From positions 1 to 49,877 of the forward strand of contig NZ_MSKS01000023.1 in assembly GCF_001937445.1 (NCBI RefSeq): a stretch of DNA of 49,877 bases, given 5' to 3'. Below, one piece after another: positions 1-8,671 of this stretch. Each line of letters opens with the position of its first letter. The first letter of the stretch is position 1. Under the pieces are notes generated by a model, which had not been told where the DNA came from, made no database searches, and saw nothing but the letters and a program-made list of their open reading frames with translations. This DNA is from Actinomyces oris. Its GTDB lineage: Bacteria; Actinomycetota; Actinomycetes; Actinomycetales; Actinomycetaceae. Position numbers and translations under genes: made by a program.

Positions 1-257
1 AACTCCATACCCCGCCCGGCCAGGCAGCACTGCCCGTCCAAGCGGTGTATTGACACTACCCGCACCAACGCCCCCACACCACCCCCCGACACCACCCTGT
101 GGAAAACCCCGGAAAGAGACTCGTGCGCTAGCTCCCGTCGTTGCTGGCCCGGGCCCTTGATTCACCCCGCTCAACAGGCCGGAGCCTCGGGACCACTTCT
201 GGTGAGTGCTCCCGAGACCCCGAAGCCGTGCTCGTAGCGGCGCCTTTCTACGCCGCC

Positions 258-2039
258 CTACACCGTCGCGGCCACCTGGCCAGCAACGGGGGTGCTGTTG
301 TGAGCGGCCCCGGATGCGGTACCGGCACCCCTGGCGGCGCGCCGGGAACCTGCCTGAAGGAGCACCAGTGCCAGCGGCGCCACCGGCACGATCGCGAAGA
401 ACACGGTCACCCACACCGCGCTGAGGCTGAGCATCTCGTGGATGAGCAGGATCATGGGTGCGAAGATCACCACGCTGATAAAGGCCGCCAGGGCCCCGAC
501 CACTGGCCGCATCCGCTGTGGCGCCAGTGCGGTCAGCGCCAGGGCGAGCGTGGTGAGGACCAAGACGTAGGCGGTGCCGGGTACCAGCACCATGAGCGGC
601 ACGCAGGCGGCTGCCAGCAGGAGCAGCACCGCGGCGAGAGTCTCCTGCCCGATCCCCTCCTTCCAGCGTCGCACCACGAAGTGCGCCGTGAGCCCGGCCC
701 CGATGAGGGCCCCGCTGGCGAACATCCACACCAGCAGCGGGTTCGGCCCGTCTCCGTAGATGGGTGCCCACCCCATGGCCATCGCGCCACGCTGCACCAG
801 CCCCGCAGCGGCGGAGACGGACACGGCTCGCCAGGTCAGGCCCCAGACGCTGCCCAGGACCCGCTTCCAGCGCAGCGACCTGGCCCGTACCGCGACGGCG
901 CCGAGGGCCGCGATGACGGCCAGGCAGCCCAGCCCTGTTTCGACCGCCGCCGGGTAGCGCACCGTCAGTCCCCGCCACAGCTGGAAGAAGTGAAGGTCGC
1001 CGTCGGCTGTCAGCGTGGGGGCCTGCCCGTCGAAGGCCCAGGCCCGGGTGAGGCCGAGGACCTGGTCGCCGTAGTGCTGGACGGTCGAGTGGTCGACGTA
1101 GCGTGGGGCATCCGTGGCGTGGTGGTAGTGCTCGGCGTTCCCGATAGCCGCAATATTGAGCACCGTGAAGCCCTCGGGGATGAGGACGGTCATGTCGGTG
1201 AGGTTGGGCATGCGCGCATACAGTGAGGGGAATAGCGAGCTGGTCACGGGCTGCTTCACGTGGCTGAGGAAGTAGCCGGTGACGGCGCTGTTGTTCGCGG
1301 AGGTCTCGAACATGAGCGCCGGACCGCTCGTGCCGCGCGCCTCGAGGTTGAGAACGAGGTCGACGTTCTCGTAGTCGGCGCGGTGGTGGCGCATCTCGTT
1401 GGTAGCGCCGAGGAGGCCGACCTCCTCGGCGTCGGTGATGACGATCTTCAGCGAGTTCTCCGGCTGGCGCCCCTCGGCCTTGAGAGCCCGGAGCGTCTCG
1501 ACGATGACGGCCACGCCGTAGCCGTCATCACCCGCCCCGTGGGAGTCCCCGGCAGTGAGGCGCACGCTGTCTCCGTCCGGCTCAGCACCTATGGCCGAGT
1601 CGTAGTGGGCCATGAGCGCCATGGTGCGCTCGGACTTCCCCGGCACGTCGACGACGATCGTCTCGGCTGGAGTTTCCTTGAACTCCGCCTGCTGTTCGGC
1701 GGACAGCGCATCGAAGGTCTCTTTCGCCCTTGGGTTGCTGAGGTCGAACAGCGGGTCGGAGTGCACTGTGGGGGTGTAGCCGAGGTCGGTGAACATGCCG
1801 ATGACGTCCTCGCGCGCCCGGTCGTGCGCCTCGCGACGCAGGACGCTGTGCGGCTCGTCGGCGAGGCGGTTGATGGAGGTCATGGCGCGCTCGGCGGAGA
1901 ACGTGGTCGGGTCGGCGGTGGTTGGTGCGGGGGAGGGCAGGATGAGGACGCTCAGGCCCGCCACCAGCCCCAGTAGGGCGGCGATCGGGGCCGGCAGGTG
2001 CCGGGCGAGACCGGGCGCGGACAAACGGCGATCAGTCAT
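258..2039 (-). CDS. M28-family zinc metallopeptidase with C-terminal membrane domain
   Basis: A 593-residue protein with one N-terminal membrane anchor (about residues 17-37), an M28 aminopeptidase-like domain (about 45-345) and a hydrophobic C-terminal half with about six to eight membrane segments. Zinc-site motifs typical of M28 are visible: MAHYDS (His145), GAGDDG (Asp171/172), the catalytic pair in DAEE (Glu205/206), NLEARG (Glu233) and HYHHATD near residue 306. An M28 domain joined to a multi-pass tail recalls Pff1/FXNA-type membrane peptidases. It probably cleaves N-terminal residues from peptides outside the membrane; the substrate is unknown. The start is an ATG preceded by GGAAGG. 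A second exported hydrolase lies directly upstream on the same strand, so the two may be co-transcribed. Confidence 0.88.
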   Translation of the reverse strand: MTDRRLSAPGLARHLPAPIAALLGLVAGLSVLILPSPAPTTADPTTFSAERAMTSINRLADEPHSVLRREAHDRAREDVIGMFTDLGYTPTVHSDPLFDLSNPRAKETFDALSAEQQAEFKETPAETIVVDVPGKSERTMALMAHYDSAIGAEPDGDSVRLTAGDSHGAGDDGYGVAVIVETLRALKAEGRQPENSLKIVITDAEEVGLLGATNEMRHHRADYENVDLVLNLEARGTSGPALMFETSANNSAVTGYFLSHVKQPVTSSLFPSLYARMPNLTDMTVLIPEGFTVLNIAAIGNAEHYHHATDAPRYVDHSTVQHYGDQVLGLTRAWAFDGQAPTLTADGDLHFFQLWRGLTVRYPAAVETGLGCLAVIAALGAVAVRARSLRWKRVLGSVWGLTWRAVSVSAAAGLVQRGAMAMGWAPIYGDGPNPLLVWMFASGALIGAGLTAHFVVRRWKEGIGQETLAAVLLLLAAACVPLMVLVPGTAYVLVLTTLALALTALAPQRMRPVVGALAAFISVVIFAPMILLIHEMLSLSAVWVTVFFAIVPVAPLALVLLQAGSRRAARGAGTASGAAHNSTPVAGQVAATV

Positions 2040-2181
2040 GGTGTCAACCTTCCGGACGTGAGTTGGTGGTGAATGGGGGGAGGAGGGGCGGAATCGCCTT
2101 CACGCCTTCGGCTCGCCGGCGGTGAGGACAGGGTCTCGGGGCGCGGCGTGGGGAGCGAAGGCGGTGCCAGGCGTGGCCGGC

Positions 2182-3774
2182 TCAGGCCTTGGGCCAGGCG
2201 ACGACCAGGCAGACGGCGACGAAGGCGACAGTCAGCGCCACCTGTGTCCAGCCGAGCCAGGCCCGGTGACGCGGCAGGGTGGGTAGATCCGGCCACAGCG
2301 TGATGCCCCGGACGATCCCGTACAGGCCGGGCAGCGCCGCCGCCGCCAGGATCCAGGTGGGCACATACGCCCAGGGCCCGGAGGCCGCGGCCGCCGCCAG
2401 GCAGCTGAGGATTGCGGACACGCGGCAGACCACCGCCATGCGGCTGGGCGCGCTCGCCGCGCAGGCGGCCGTGTACAGGCCTATCACCAGCGCCAGGATG
2501 GTGAAGATGCCAAGGATCATGCCCTGAAGCAGCATCTCGGCCTGCATAGGAATGCGTGCCGTCGGAATTTTCTGCCCGTCGGTCAGGAGTGTCGCGGCGA
2601 GCGCGGCGGCGGTGCCGTCCGTGTTCTGGTCGGTGTAGACCATGACGGCCTTGCCCGACTCCTTGTCGATGGCCAGGTGCGTCATGTACTCCATCGTGGT
2701 GCCGCCGTGGCTGATAATCGTGTGCCTGTTGACGACGTCGGTGTACCAGGTGTCACCGATCTTCTCTCCCGGAAGCTGGACGCCGGCCATGACCTCCGCG
2801 GGCCACCGCGCCTCCTGTGGAGCGGCCCCGCCGGGGACGGTGTCGGTCAGGACCGCCTGGGCGTAACGGGTCATGTCCTCCGGGGTGCTCCACACCCCGG
2901 CGCCGGCCGGGTTGAAGCCAGAACCGCTGAGCGACTGGCCGCGGCGCCCATTGGCCTGGACCCCGTGGATGGCACCGTCGGGAATCTCCGACTGGCCGGC
3001 GATGAGACTCGTGTGCTCCATACCCAGGGGCGTGAAGAGCCGCTCCGTGATGTAGGACTTCCAGGAGTCGGCTCCGGCGGCGCGCCTGAGGGCCTCCCCC
3101 AGCAGCGAGATGCCCAGGTTGGAGTAGGCGAACTCGCCGCGCTTGCCCATTGCGGTGGTGCGGGTCTTCTCGATGAGCTGGTCGGTGCTGTCGGTGAAGG
3201 GACTGAGCCCCAGGATGTTTGCTCGCAGCATGAACTTGCTCAGGTCCTGCGAGGGGACGCTCGGGATGCCGGAGCGGTGCGAGGCGACCTCCTCCAGGGT
3301 GGCCTCGCCCGCCGGGGTGCTGGCGAGCTCGGGCAGGTGGGTGGACAGTGGGTCGCTGGCCTTGACCTCGCCGCGCGCGATGGCATCGGCCAGGAGCTGG
3401 CCGGTGAAGGTCTTGGTGATCGACCCGATCTCCATGGGAGTGGTGGACGTGTACTGCTGGCCGGAGGTGGCGGTGCCGATGCCGGCATGACGGGCGCCCT
3501 CGGCGGTGATGACGGAGACGTGGATGCCGCGGGCCTGGTAGTCGTCGGGCATAAGACCGATGACCTGCTTGGCCAGGTCCTTGTCGCCGGTGATGGAGGA
3601 GGTGTCGGCCTTCGGTGCGTGTGGCCCGGCGGCGAAGACCACCAGAGCCAGGCAGGCCGCCAGGACAGCGCAGGCCCAGCGGGGAAGGAGGCCGCGTGAC
3701 CGGATGGAAGATGCGGGTCTGACCTGCTGCGACGGAGGTCGGGAACGGTGGAAGGGAGAGGTATCGAGGCTCAT
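2182..3774 (-). CDS. Beta-lactamase-family serine hydrolase, membrane-anchored
   Basis: The fold is that of class C beta-lactamases and D-Ala-D-Ala carboxypeptidases (Beta-lactamase/AmpH-like). Counting from the chosen ATG, there is an N-terminal membrane segment (about 30-52), the nucleophile motif S-I-T-K at 118-121 (SxxK), a YSN motif in FAYSNLG near 220, and an HGG motif (KTG equivalent) in ISHGGTT near 350. The C-terminal 110 residues form about four membrane segments. Such proteins act outside the membrane on peptidoglycan or peptide substrates, or as esterases; which applies here cannot be told. An in-frame GTG 33 bases further upstream (3807) is possible, but the ATG gives the more usual signal-anchor length. 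It is followed on the same strand by the M28 peptidase gene. Confidence 0.85.
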   Translation of the reverse strand: MSLDTSPFHRSRPPSQQVRPASSIRSRGLLPRWACAVLAACLALVVFAAGPHAPKADTSSITGDKDLAKQVIGLMPDDYQARGIHVSVITAEGARHAGIGTATSGQQYTSTTPMEIGSITKTFTGQLLADAIARGEVKASDPLSTHLPELASTPAGEATLEEVASHRSGIPSVPSQDLSKFMLRANILGLSPFTDSTDQLIEKTRTTAMGKRGEFAYSNLGISLLGEALRRAAGADSWKSYITERLFTPLGMEHTSLIAGQSEIPDGAIHGVQANGRRGQSLSGSGFNPAGAGVWSTPEDMTRYAQAVLTDTVPGGAAPQEARWPAEVMAGVQLPGEKIGDTWYTDVVNRHTIISHGGTTMEYMTHLAIDKESGKAVMVYTDQNTDGTAAALAATLLTDGQKIPTARIPMQAEMLLQGMILGIFTILALVIGLYTAACAASAPSRMAVVCRVSAILSCLAAAAASGPWAYVPTWILAAAALPGLYGIVRGITLWPDLPTLPRHRAWLGWTQVALTVAFVAVCLVVAWPKA

Positions 3775-3929
3775 GGAACCAGGGTGTCGGAGCGTGATCG
3801 CCCACACGATCCAGCCACCTGGTCGGTCGATGTCGGGCCAGCCCGACTAAACCATGACGGTCCGAGAGAATGTCGGGTCTGCGGGGTGAGGTGGAGCGTC
3901 CCGTCCTGATCCGGGTGAGCGTGGGCAAT

Positions 3930-3996
3930 GGTGACACTGGTGAACGCGACCTCCCAAGCGGTTCCGGACGTGCAGAGGGCCTTGGAGTGCTGAGGA
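3930..3996 (+). pseudogene. Possible 3' remnant of a second DUF559-like gene
   Basis: The bases directly before palindromic copy 1 are closely similar to those before copy 2, where they encode the end of the DUF559-like protein. In frame they read QAVPDVQRALEC then a stop, against HQVVPDVLKALERW in the intact gene. This suggests the 3' end of a lost paralogue that also abutted the same element. Similarity is clear for only about 38 bases (3959-3996) and the upstream limit is a guess. Confidence 0.4.
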
Positions 3997-4118
3997 GTGT
4001 CCAAATCTGTGACAAAGGCGGCGACGGGCACTGAGCGTGCCAGGTAAAACCGCATGATTCCGTGGTTTCTGTTGCTCAGCGAAAGTTGTTCGGGCCTCTT
4101 TGTCACAGATTTGGACAC
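3997..4118. repeat. 122-bp palindromic element, copy 1 (MITE-like)
   Basis: The element has perfect 21-bp terminal inverted repeats, beginning GTGTCCAAATCTGTGACAAA and ending in the reverse complement. About 80 bp of core is shared with the copy at 6020-6141. The core holds a small hairpin (AAACCGC paired with GTGGTTT, one G-U wobble). It is far too short to encode a transposase. The right end is separated by only three bases (AAT) from an IS5-like element. Confidence 0.85.
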
Positions 4119-4121
4119 AAT

Positions 4122-5028
4122 GAGGCTTATTCATGGGGTGTAGGTGAATATGAGTCCGAGGACGGCTGTGATGGTTTCCGGGAAGGTGTCTAGTGGTCTT
4201 CTGTAGCCGGTGTGCAGGACTCTCCAGGTCTTGATGTTGGCGATGACTCGCTCGATCTTGTAGCGGACCTGGTTGACGGTCTTGTTGTAGGCCTTGTCAT
4301 CTGGGTGAAGAGGCAGGTTCGGAGGTTTCCTCTTCGGGGTGATCATGCCCAGTCCGATGTACCCCTTGTCGCCAATGTGCTTGGGCGGTGAGACTCCGTC
4401 TGGGAGGTCGGTGGCGGGGACGTCGAGCAGGCCGCAGCGGCGCAGGGCCTTGGCGTCGTGTGTGCATCCGTCCTGGGGGTCGGACACCCAGGCCAGGGTC
4501 CCTGAGAGGGTGCAGGCGACCTGGACGTTCAGACCTGTGGTCTTGTGCTTGCCAGAGTAGAGCTCGGGATGGTCTTTCCAGGACCAGCACTGAAGGAGGG
4601 TGCCGTCGATGATCAGCTGGGCCGTGGGATCCAGATCCTCCACCGTAGGCACGTGCTCCTGAAGAACCTGGGCGATCAGGGGCGTGTAGGCGGCGATGAC
4701 GCGGGAGACGGTGGCCTGCGAGACGCAGTAGGCCTCGGCGAGCAGCTCCTGGGGCAGGTTGTGCCTCAGGTAGGTCAGGGTCAGGCGCACGCACAGGAAC
4801 AGCCCCAGCGCCCTCGCCCCGAACACCGGCAGGGGACCGGAAGCGTGAATGGCCTCGCACAGGTCCAGGACATCATCGCGAGTGATCCTCGTGCTACTAT
4901 CCGTCATGGCGGTTTGCTTCTTGGTTGAGCTGGCTTAGTCACCAAAACTCTCTCAAGAGCAAGCCGCCACCCTACTTAACGACACACACCCCCTTTAAAC
5001 ACCCTAAACACCCCTATGAATAAGCCTC
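4122..5028. mobile_element. IS5-family-like insertion sequence, complete
   Basis: A 907-bp element with matching ends GAGGCTTATTCAT... and ...ATGAATAAGCCTC, flanked by a likely 3-bp target duplication AAT (4119-4121 and 5029-5031). It carries one transposase gene on the minus strand whose stop codon lies inside the left inverted repeat. Size, short duplication and transposase type fit the IS5 family (ISL2/IS1031-like groups). It has landed immediately beside palindromic copy 1. Confidence 0.85.
4131..4907 (-). CDS. IS5-family DDE transposase
   Basis: A 258-residue transposase that looks intact. The N-terminal 90 residues carry a helix-turn-helix of the HTH_Tnp_4 type (LAEAYCVSQATVSRVI). A DDE_Tnp_4 catalytic domain follows: first Asp in LIIDGTLL (near 100), second in WVSDPQDG with HDAK (near 142-150), a DKGYIG motif (near 185), and the C-terminal RYKIERVIANIK with the catalytic Glu. 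It would cut and join the ends of the surrounding 907-bp element. The start is an ATG; the stop overlaps the element terminus. Confidence 0.92.
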   Translation of the reverse strand: MTDSSTRITRDDVLDLCEAIHASGPLPVFGARALGLFLCVRLTLTYLRHNLPQELLAEAYCVSQATVSRVIAAYTPLIAQVLQEHVPTVEDLDPTAQLIIDGTLLQCWSWKDHPELYSGKHKTTGLNVQVACTLSGTLAWVSDPQDGCTHDAKALRRCGLLDVPATDLPDGVSPPKHIGDKGYIGLGMITPKRKPPNLPLHPDDKAYNKTVNQVRYKIERVIANIKTWRVLHTGYRRPLDTFPETITAVLGLIFTYTP

Positions 5029-5164
5029 AATGCTCGGGCTACCGGAGGGTGATGTCTCTGGGGCGGTGGCACGTCAGGTCCTGGAGGCCACAGGCTGGCG
5101 GATGCGCCCAGTTGTCCACAGGGTACCGGCGGCCGGGTTGCGCCCACTCCGCAGGCGGGCGGCA

Positions 5165-6070
5165 ATGAGTCCCATGAACACTGTGGACGCTGAGCTGCTC
5201 GCCGCTGTGCGCGGCTGCTATGGCGCAGTGCGCATTCGGGATCTTGAGTTGACTCGCACCCAGCGCCGTCATGTTGCCTCGCTTGTGAGAACCGGTGAGC
5301 TCATCGCCCATGAGCACGGTGTCGTCAGTCTTCCAGGTGCTGAACGTGCCGTCGTTCTGGCTCGCATTCACGGTGGGCTCCTCAGCTGCCAGGCAGCCAT
5401 GCGCTACTACGGGCTACCCGTGGCTCAAGGGGCCGAGCAGGTTCATCTTGTGGTTGCGGCAGGGGGACAATTGTCAGCTGTTGGACGCGAGGTCCTCCAC
5501 GGAGACCGTAGTTGGACTCGGATATCGCCGACCTCTTACCCGGTTCAGCCGCTCCCTGAGGCGCTGGCTCGTTTCCTGCGCTGCCACGTCCTGGACGACT
5601 CCCCACTCATCGCTCTTGACGCAGCACTTCACGATGAGCGCGTCACTGCCGAGCAGGTTCGCGGCCTGCTGCGCGGCCCCGGCTCGGCTCGGGCGCTCGC
5701 ACGACTCGATCGCGCCAGTGACCGGGCCCGTTCCCCGTTGGAGACGCTGGCGCGAATGGACCTTGAGGCTGCCGGCCTGAGCTTCGAGGACGGGGTGGAG
5801 ATCGAGGGAGTCGGCGAGGTGGACCTGGTGGTCGAGGAATGGGTGGTCGTGGAGCTCGACGGCTACACCTACCACTGCGACGAGTACCAGTTCGGCCTCG
5901 ACCGCTGGCGCGACCGCCGGCTTGTCGCCCGCGGCTTCCTGCCGCTGCGCTTCACGAGGAAGGACGTCTATGCGCATCAGGTCGTTCCGGACGTGCTGAA
6001 GGCCTTGGAGCGGTGGGGAGTGTCCAAATCTGTGACAAAGGCGGCGACGGGCACAGAGCGCGCCAGGTAA
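5165..6070 (+). CDS. DUF559/AbiEi-like protein (VSR-fold nuclease-like C-terminus)
   Basis: A 301-residue protein from the ATG at 5165; an ATG nine bases later is an alternative. The N-terminal part (about 1-120) resembles the winged-helix/AbiEi antitoxin region (RDLELTRTQRRHVASLVRTGELIAHEHGV is typical). The C-terminal part resembles DUF559 and Vsr-like PD-(D/E)XK folds: VDLVVEEWVVVELDGYTYH, then RDRRLVARGFLPLRFT. In actinobacteria such proteins are common orphans related to type IV toxin-antitoxin components; no AbiEii partner is nearby. The last 16 codons (from V-S-K-S) and the stop lie inside the palindromic element at 6020-6141, so the native C-terminus has been replaced or extended. The function is not proven. 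Confidence 0.75.
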   Translation: MSPMNTVDAELLAAVRGCYGAVRIRDLELTRTQRRHVASLVRTGELIAHEHGVVSLPGAERAVVLARIHGGLLSCQAAMRYYGLPVAQGAEQVHLVVAAGGQLSAVGREVLHGDRSWTRISPTSYPVQPLPEALARFLRCHVLDDSPLIALDAALHDERVTAEQVRGLLRGPGSARALARLDRASDRARSPLETLARMDLEAAGLSFEDGVEIEGVGEVDLVVEEWVVVELDGYTYHCDEYQFGLDRWRDRRLVARGFLPLRFTRKDVYAHQVVPDVLKALERWGVSKSVTKAATGTERAR

Positions 6071-6141
6071 AACCGCATGATTCCGCGGTTTCTGTTGCTC
6101 AGCGAAAGTTGTTCGGACCTCTTTGTCACAGATTTGGACAC
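6020..6141. repeat. 122-bp palindromic element, copy 2 (MITE-like)
   Basis: Same length and ends as copy 1 at 3997-4118, with only a few differences in the core (for example the inner hairpin AAACCGC/GCGGTTT is perfect here). Its left end overlaps the 3' end of the DUF559-like gene and provides that gene's stop codon. The homology with copy 1 continues about 38 bp to the left, outside the inverted repeat. Confidence 0.85.
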
Positions 6142-6424
6142 AGAGCCCCTCGAGAGGGTCTTCCGCAGCTCCGGTGATGCCTCTTCGTCGGGGATGACAG
6201 GCGGCCGGCGGCAACGATGCCGGGGCACGTGGATCGTGCGCAGAGCGATCGCGCGTAGGGATGAGGGGCGCGCTCCCGACCTCGTTCCAACACGCCGGGC
6301 AGGAGTGATCTGGACCTCATATGTTCTCTCCGGGTGGTCCTGTCGGCTCGCGTTCCAGTTTCGACGGCATCCGCGAGATCGCGCGGGAAGGCGTTGCCTA
6401 TAGGGACGAAAGTCCTCGCCTTTA
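6142..6424. other. Intergenic region before the nrd promoter
   Basis: About 280 bases follow the palindromic element. I see no coding sequence with a credible ribosome site and no strong terminator beyond the element's own hairpin. Confidence 0.5.
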
Positions 6425-6472
6425 TCGCAAGATGTTGTGGTTGAGATACAATCAAGGCACAAGATGATGTGT
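6425..6472. promoter_or_regulatory. Tandem NrdR boxes flanking the nrdD promoter
   Basis: Two 16-bp boxes at 6425-6440 (TCGCAAGATGTTGTGG) and 6457-6472 (GCACAAGATGATGTGT) lie 32 bp apart, three helical turns, as is standard for NrdR sites. Their reverse complements fit the actinobacterial pattern CACAACATCTTGTG. A candidate -10 hexamer TACAAT (6447-6452) lies between them. NrdR should repress this promoter when (d)ATP is plentiful. Confidence 0.72.
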
Positions 6473-6630
6473 CTCATCAGTGTGATTTGGGAGTATGGTC
6501 GGCACCGGTGCTGCTGACCGCCCTGCTCCCAGCAGGCAGTGTGCAGCTGTTGACGGCACCCGGAAGAACCGGCTCCATCCATGCTCGGTGGGGCCGTGAA
6601 CAGGAACGAGAAGGACCATCGGAGAGACCC
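6473..6630 (+). promoter_or_regulatory. Structured 5' leader of nrdD
   Basis: If transcription starts after the -10 between the NrdR boxes, about 170 bases of leader precede the chosen GTG. It contains a nested inverted repeat (GGGAG...CTCCC around 6487-6543, enclosing GGTCGGCA/TGCTGACC with a GCACCGGTGC centre). I do not recognise a known riboswitch class. Confidence 0.35.
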
Positions 6631-8640
6631 GTGCTCGAGAACCACCCCGCCCCCGCTGACACTGCTGCCCCGAGCCCCCTCGACGGCCCGGCCTCGACTC
6701 CGGTCGCCACCTCCACCTCAACCGGCACCCCCGCCACCGACCCGCGCCTGGTGGCCCCCGGCTCGGCCGACTCCGCCGTCGCCCGTGGCGAGCGCCCCAC
6801 CGTGGACGCCATCGCCACCATCACCGAGTACCTGGACCGTTCCGACTGGCGCGTCAACGCCAACGCCAACCAGGGCTACTCGCTGGGCGGGATGATGCTC
6901 AACACCTCCGGCAAGGTCGTCGCCAACTACTGGCTCAGCCAGGTCTACCCGGCCGTCGCCGGCCAGGCCCACCGCAACGCGGACCTCCACATCCACGACC
7001 TGGACATGTTCGCCGGCTACTGCGCCGGCTGGTCCCTCAAGGACCTCCTCCAGCAGGGCTTCAACGGCGTCCCCGGCGCCATCGCCGCCGGCCCCGCCAA
7101 GCACTTCTCCTCGGCCGTCGGGCAGATCGTCAACTTCCTGGGCACGCTTCAGAACGAGTGGGCCGGTGCCCAGGCCTTCTCCTCCTTCGACACCTACATG
7201 GCGCCCTTCGTCCGCCTGGACGACATGACCTACGACCAGGTCAAGCAGTGCATGCAGGAGCTCATCTTCAACCTCAACGTCCCCTCGCGCTGGGGCACCC
7301 AGACGCCCTTCACCAACCTCACCTTCGACTGGACCTGTCCCGCGGACCTGGCCGACGAGCACCCCCTCATCGGCGACGACGTCTGCGACTTCGCCTACGG
7401 CGACCTCCAGGCGGAGATGGATCTCATCAACCGCGCCTTCATGGAGGTCATGACCGAGGGTGACGCCGAGGGCCGCGTCTTCACCTTCCCCATCCCCACC
7501 TACAACATCACCCGCGACTTCGACTGGGACGCCCCCAACACCGAGCTGCTGTTCACCATGACTGCGAAGTACGGCCTGCCCTACTTCCAGAACTTCATCA
7601 ACTCCGAGCTCGACCCCGGGATGATCCGTTCCATGTGCTGCCGTCTCCAGCTCGACCTGCGTGAGCTGCTCAAGCGCGGCAACGGCCTGTTCGGCTCGGC
7701 TGAGCAGACCGGGTCGGTCGGTGTCGTCACCATCAACATGGCCCGGCTCGGCTACCTCTACGCCGACGACGAGGCCGCCCTGACCGCCCGGCTCGACGAG
7801 CTGCTCGAGATCGGCCGCGACACCCTGGAGCTCAAGCGCACCGTCATCCAGCACCACATCGACGCCGGCCTGTTCCCCTTCACCAAGCGGTACCTGGGCA
7901 GCCTGGACAACCACTTCTCCACCCTGGGCGTCAACGGCATGAACGAGATGGTCCGCAACTTCACCCACGACGCCTACGACCTGACCGACCCGCGCGGCCA
8001 CGCCATGTGCGTGCGCCTCCTGGACCACGTGCGCGACAAGATGGTCGAGTTCCAGGAGGCCACCGGCCACCTCTACAACCTCGAGGCCACCCCGGCCGAG
8101 GGCACCACCTACCGCTTCGCCAAGGAGGACCGCAAGCGCTACCCCGGCATCCTCCAGGCCGGAACGGAGACCAACCCCTACTACACGAACTCCTCCCAGA
8201 TCCCCGTGGGATACACCGATGACCCCTTCGAGGCCCAGGAGATGCAGGAGGAGCTCCAGACCAAGTACACCGGCGGCACCGTCCTGCACCTGTACATGAA
8301 CGAGCGCATCTCCTCGGCCACCGCCTGCAAGGAGCTCGTGCGCCGCTCCCTGACCGCCTTCCGCACGCCCTACATCACCATCACGCCGACCTTCTCCATC
8401 TGCCCGGTCCACGGGTACCTGGCCGGCGAGCACCTGACCTGCGACAAGTGCGCCGAGCTTCATCCTGAGGCCGAGCCGGTCGAGTGCGAGGTGTGGACGC
8501 GCGTCATGGGCTACTTCCGCCCGGTGCGCTCCTTCAACATCGGCAAGAAGGGCGAGTACGCCGAGCGGCAGATGTTCACCGAGGTCGCCGCCGGCGGCCA
8601 CGGCCCGGCCGTCTCGCGCCTGAGCGCGGTCAGCGCCTGA
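6631..8640 (+). CDS. nrdD: Anaerobic (class III) ribonucleoside-triphosphate reductase
   Basis: It reduces ribonucleoside triphosphates to deoxy forms without oxygen, using a glycyl radical installed by NrdG. The chosen GTG (669 residues) has GGAGAG eight bases upstream; an in-frame GTG at 6469 would lie inside an NrdR box and is less likely. After a Pro/Thr/Ala-rich leader (about 1-55) the catalytic barrel begins directly (ANQGYSLGGMMLNTSGKV). No N-terminal ATP-cone is visible, unlike most NrdD proteins. The C-terminus has the zinc site (CPVHGYL...CDKC) and the glycyl-radical loop RVMGY (Gly627), followed by SFNIGKKGEY. nrdG lies downstream, separated by a degraded toxin-antitoxin module. 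Tandem NrdR boxes precede it. Confidence 0.95.
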   Translation: MLENHPAPADTAAPSPLDGPASTPVATSTSTGTPATDPRLVAPGSADSAVARGERPTVDAIATITEYLDRSDWRVNANANQGYSLGGMMLNTSGKVVANYWLSQVYPAVAGQAHRNADLHIHDLDMFAGYCAGWSLKDLLQQGFNGVPGAIAAGPAKHFSSAVGQIVNFLGTLQNEWAGAQAFSSFDTYMAPFVRLDDMTYDQVKQCMQELIFNLNVPSRWGTQTPFTNLTFDWTCPADLADEHPLIGDDVCDFAYGDLQAEMDLINRAFMEVMTEGDAEGRVFTFPIPTYNITRDFDWDAPNTELLFTMTAKYGLPYFQNFINSELDPGMIRSMCCRLQLDLRELLKRGNGLFGSAEQTGSVGVVTINMARLGYLYADDEAALTARLDELLEIGRDTLELKRTVIQHHIDAGLFPFTKRYLGSLDNHFSTLGVNGMNEMVRNFTHDAYDLTDPRGHAMCVRLLDHVRDKMVEFQEATGHLYNLEATPAEGTTYRFAKEDRKRYPGILQAGTETNPYYTNSSQIPVGYTDDPFEAQEMQEELQTKYTGGTVLHLYMNERISSATACKELVRRSLTAFRTPYITITPTFSICPVHGYLAGEHLTCDKCAELHPEAEPVECEVWTRVMGYFRPVRSFNIGKKGEYAERQMFTEVAAGGHGPAVSRLSAVSA

Positions 8641-8671
8641 GGGTTCGCGACGAAGAAGGAAAGGAGGGTAG

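Noticed and set aside
141-1226. Long plus-strand open frame opposite the M28 peptidase gene
   Set aside because: It is antisense to a clearly conserved gene; the high GC content keeps extra frames open, and the product is Gly/His/Arg-rich nonsense.
3847-4134. Minus-strand frames across palindromic copy 1
   Set aside because: They read through an inverted repeat and do not persist with the same ends at copy 2; no ribosome site.
5030-5164. Upstream extension of the DUF559-like protein to the ATG at 5030
   Set aside because: That ATG is created at the IS target duplication and the added residues do not look like the family; the start at 5165 fits better.
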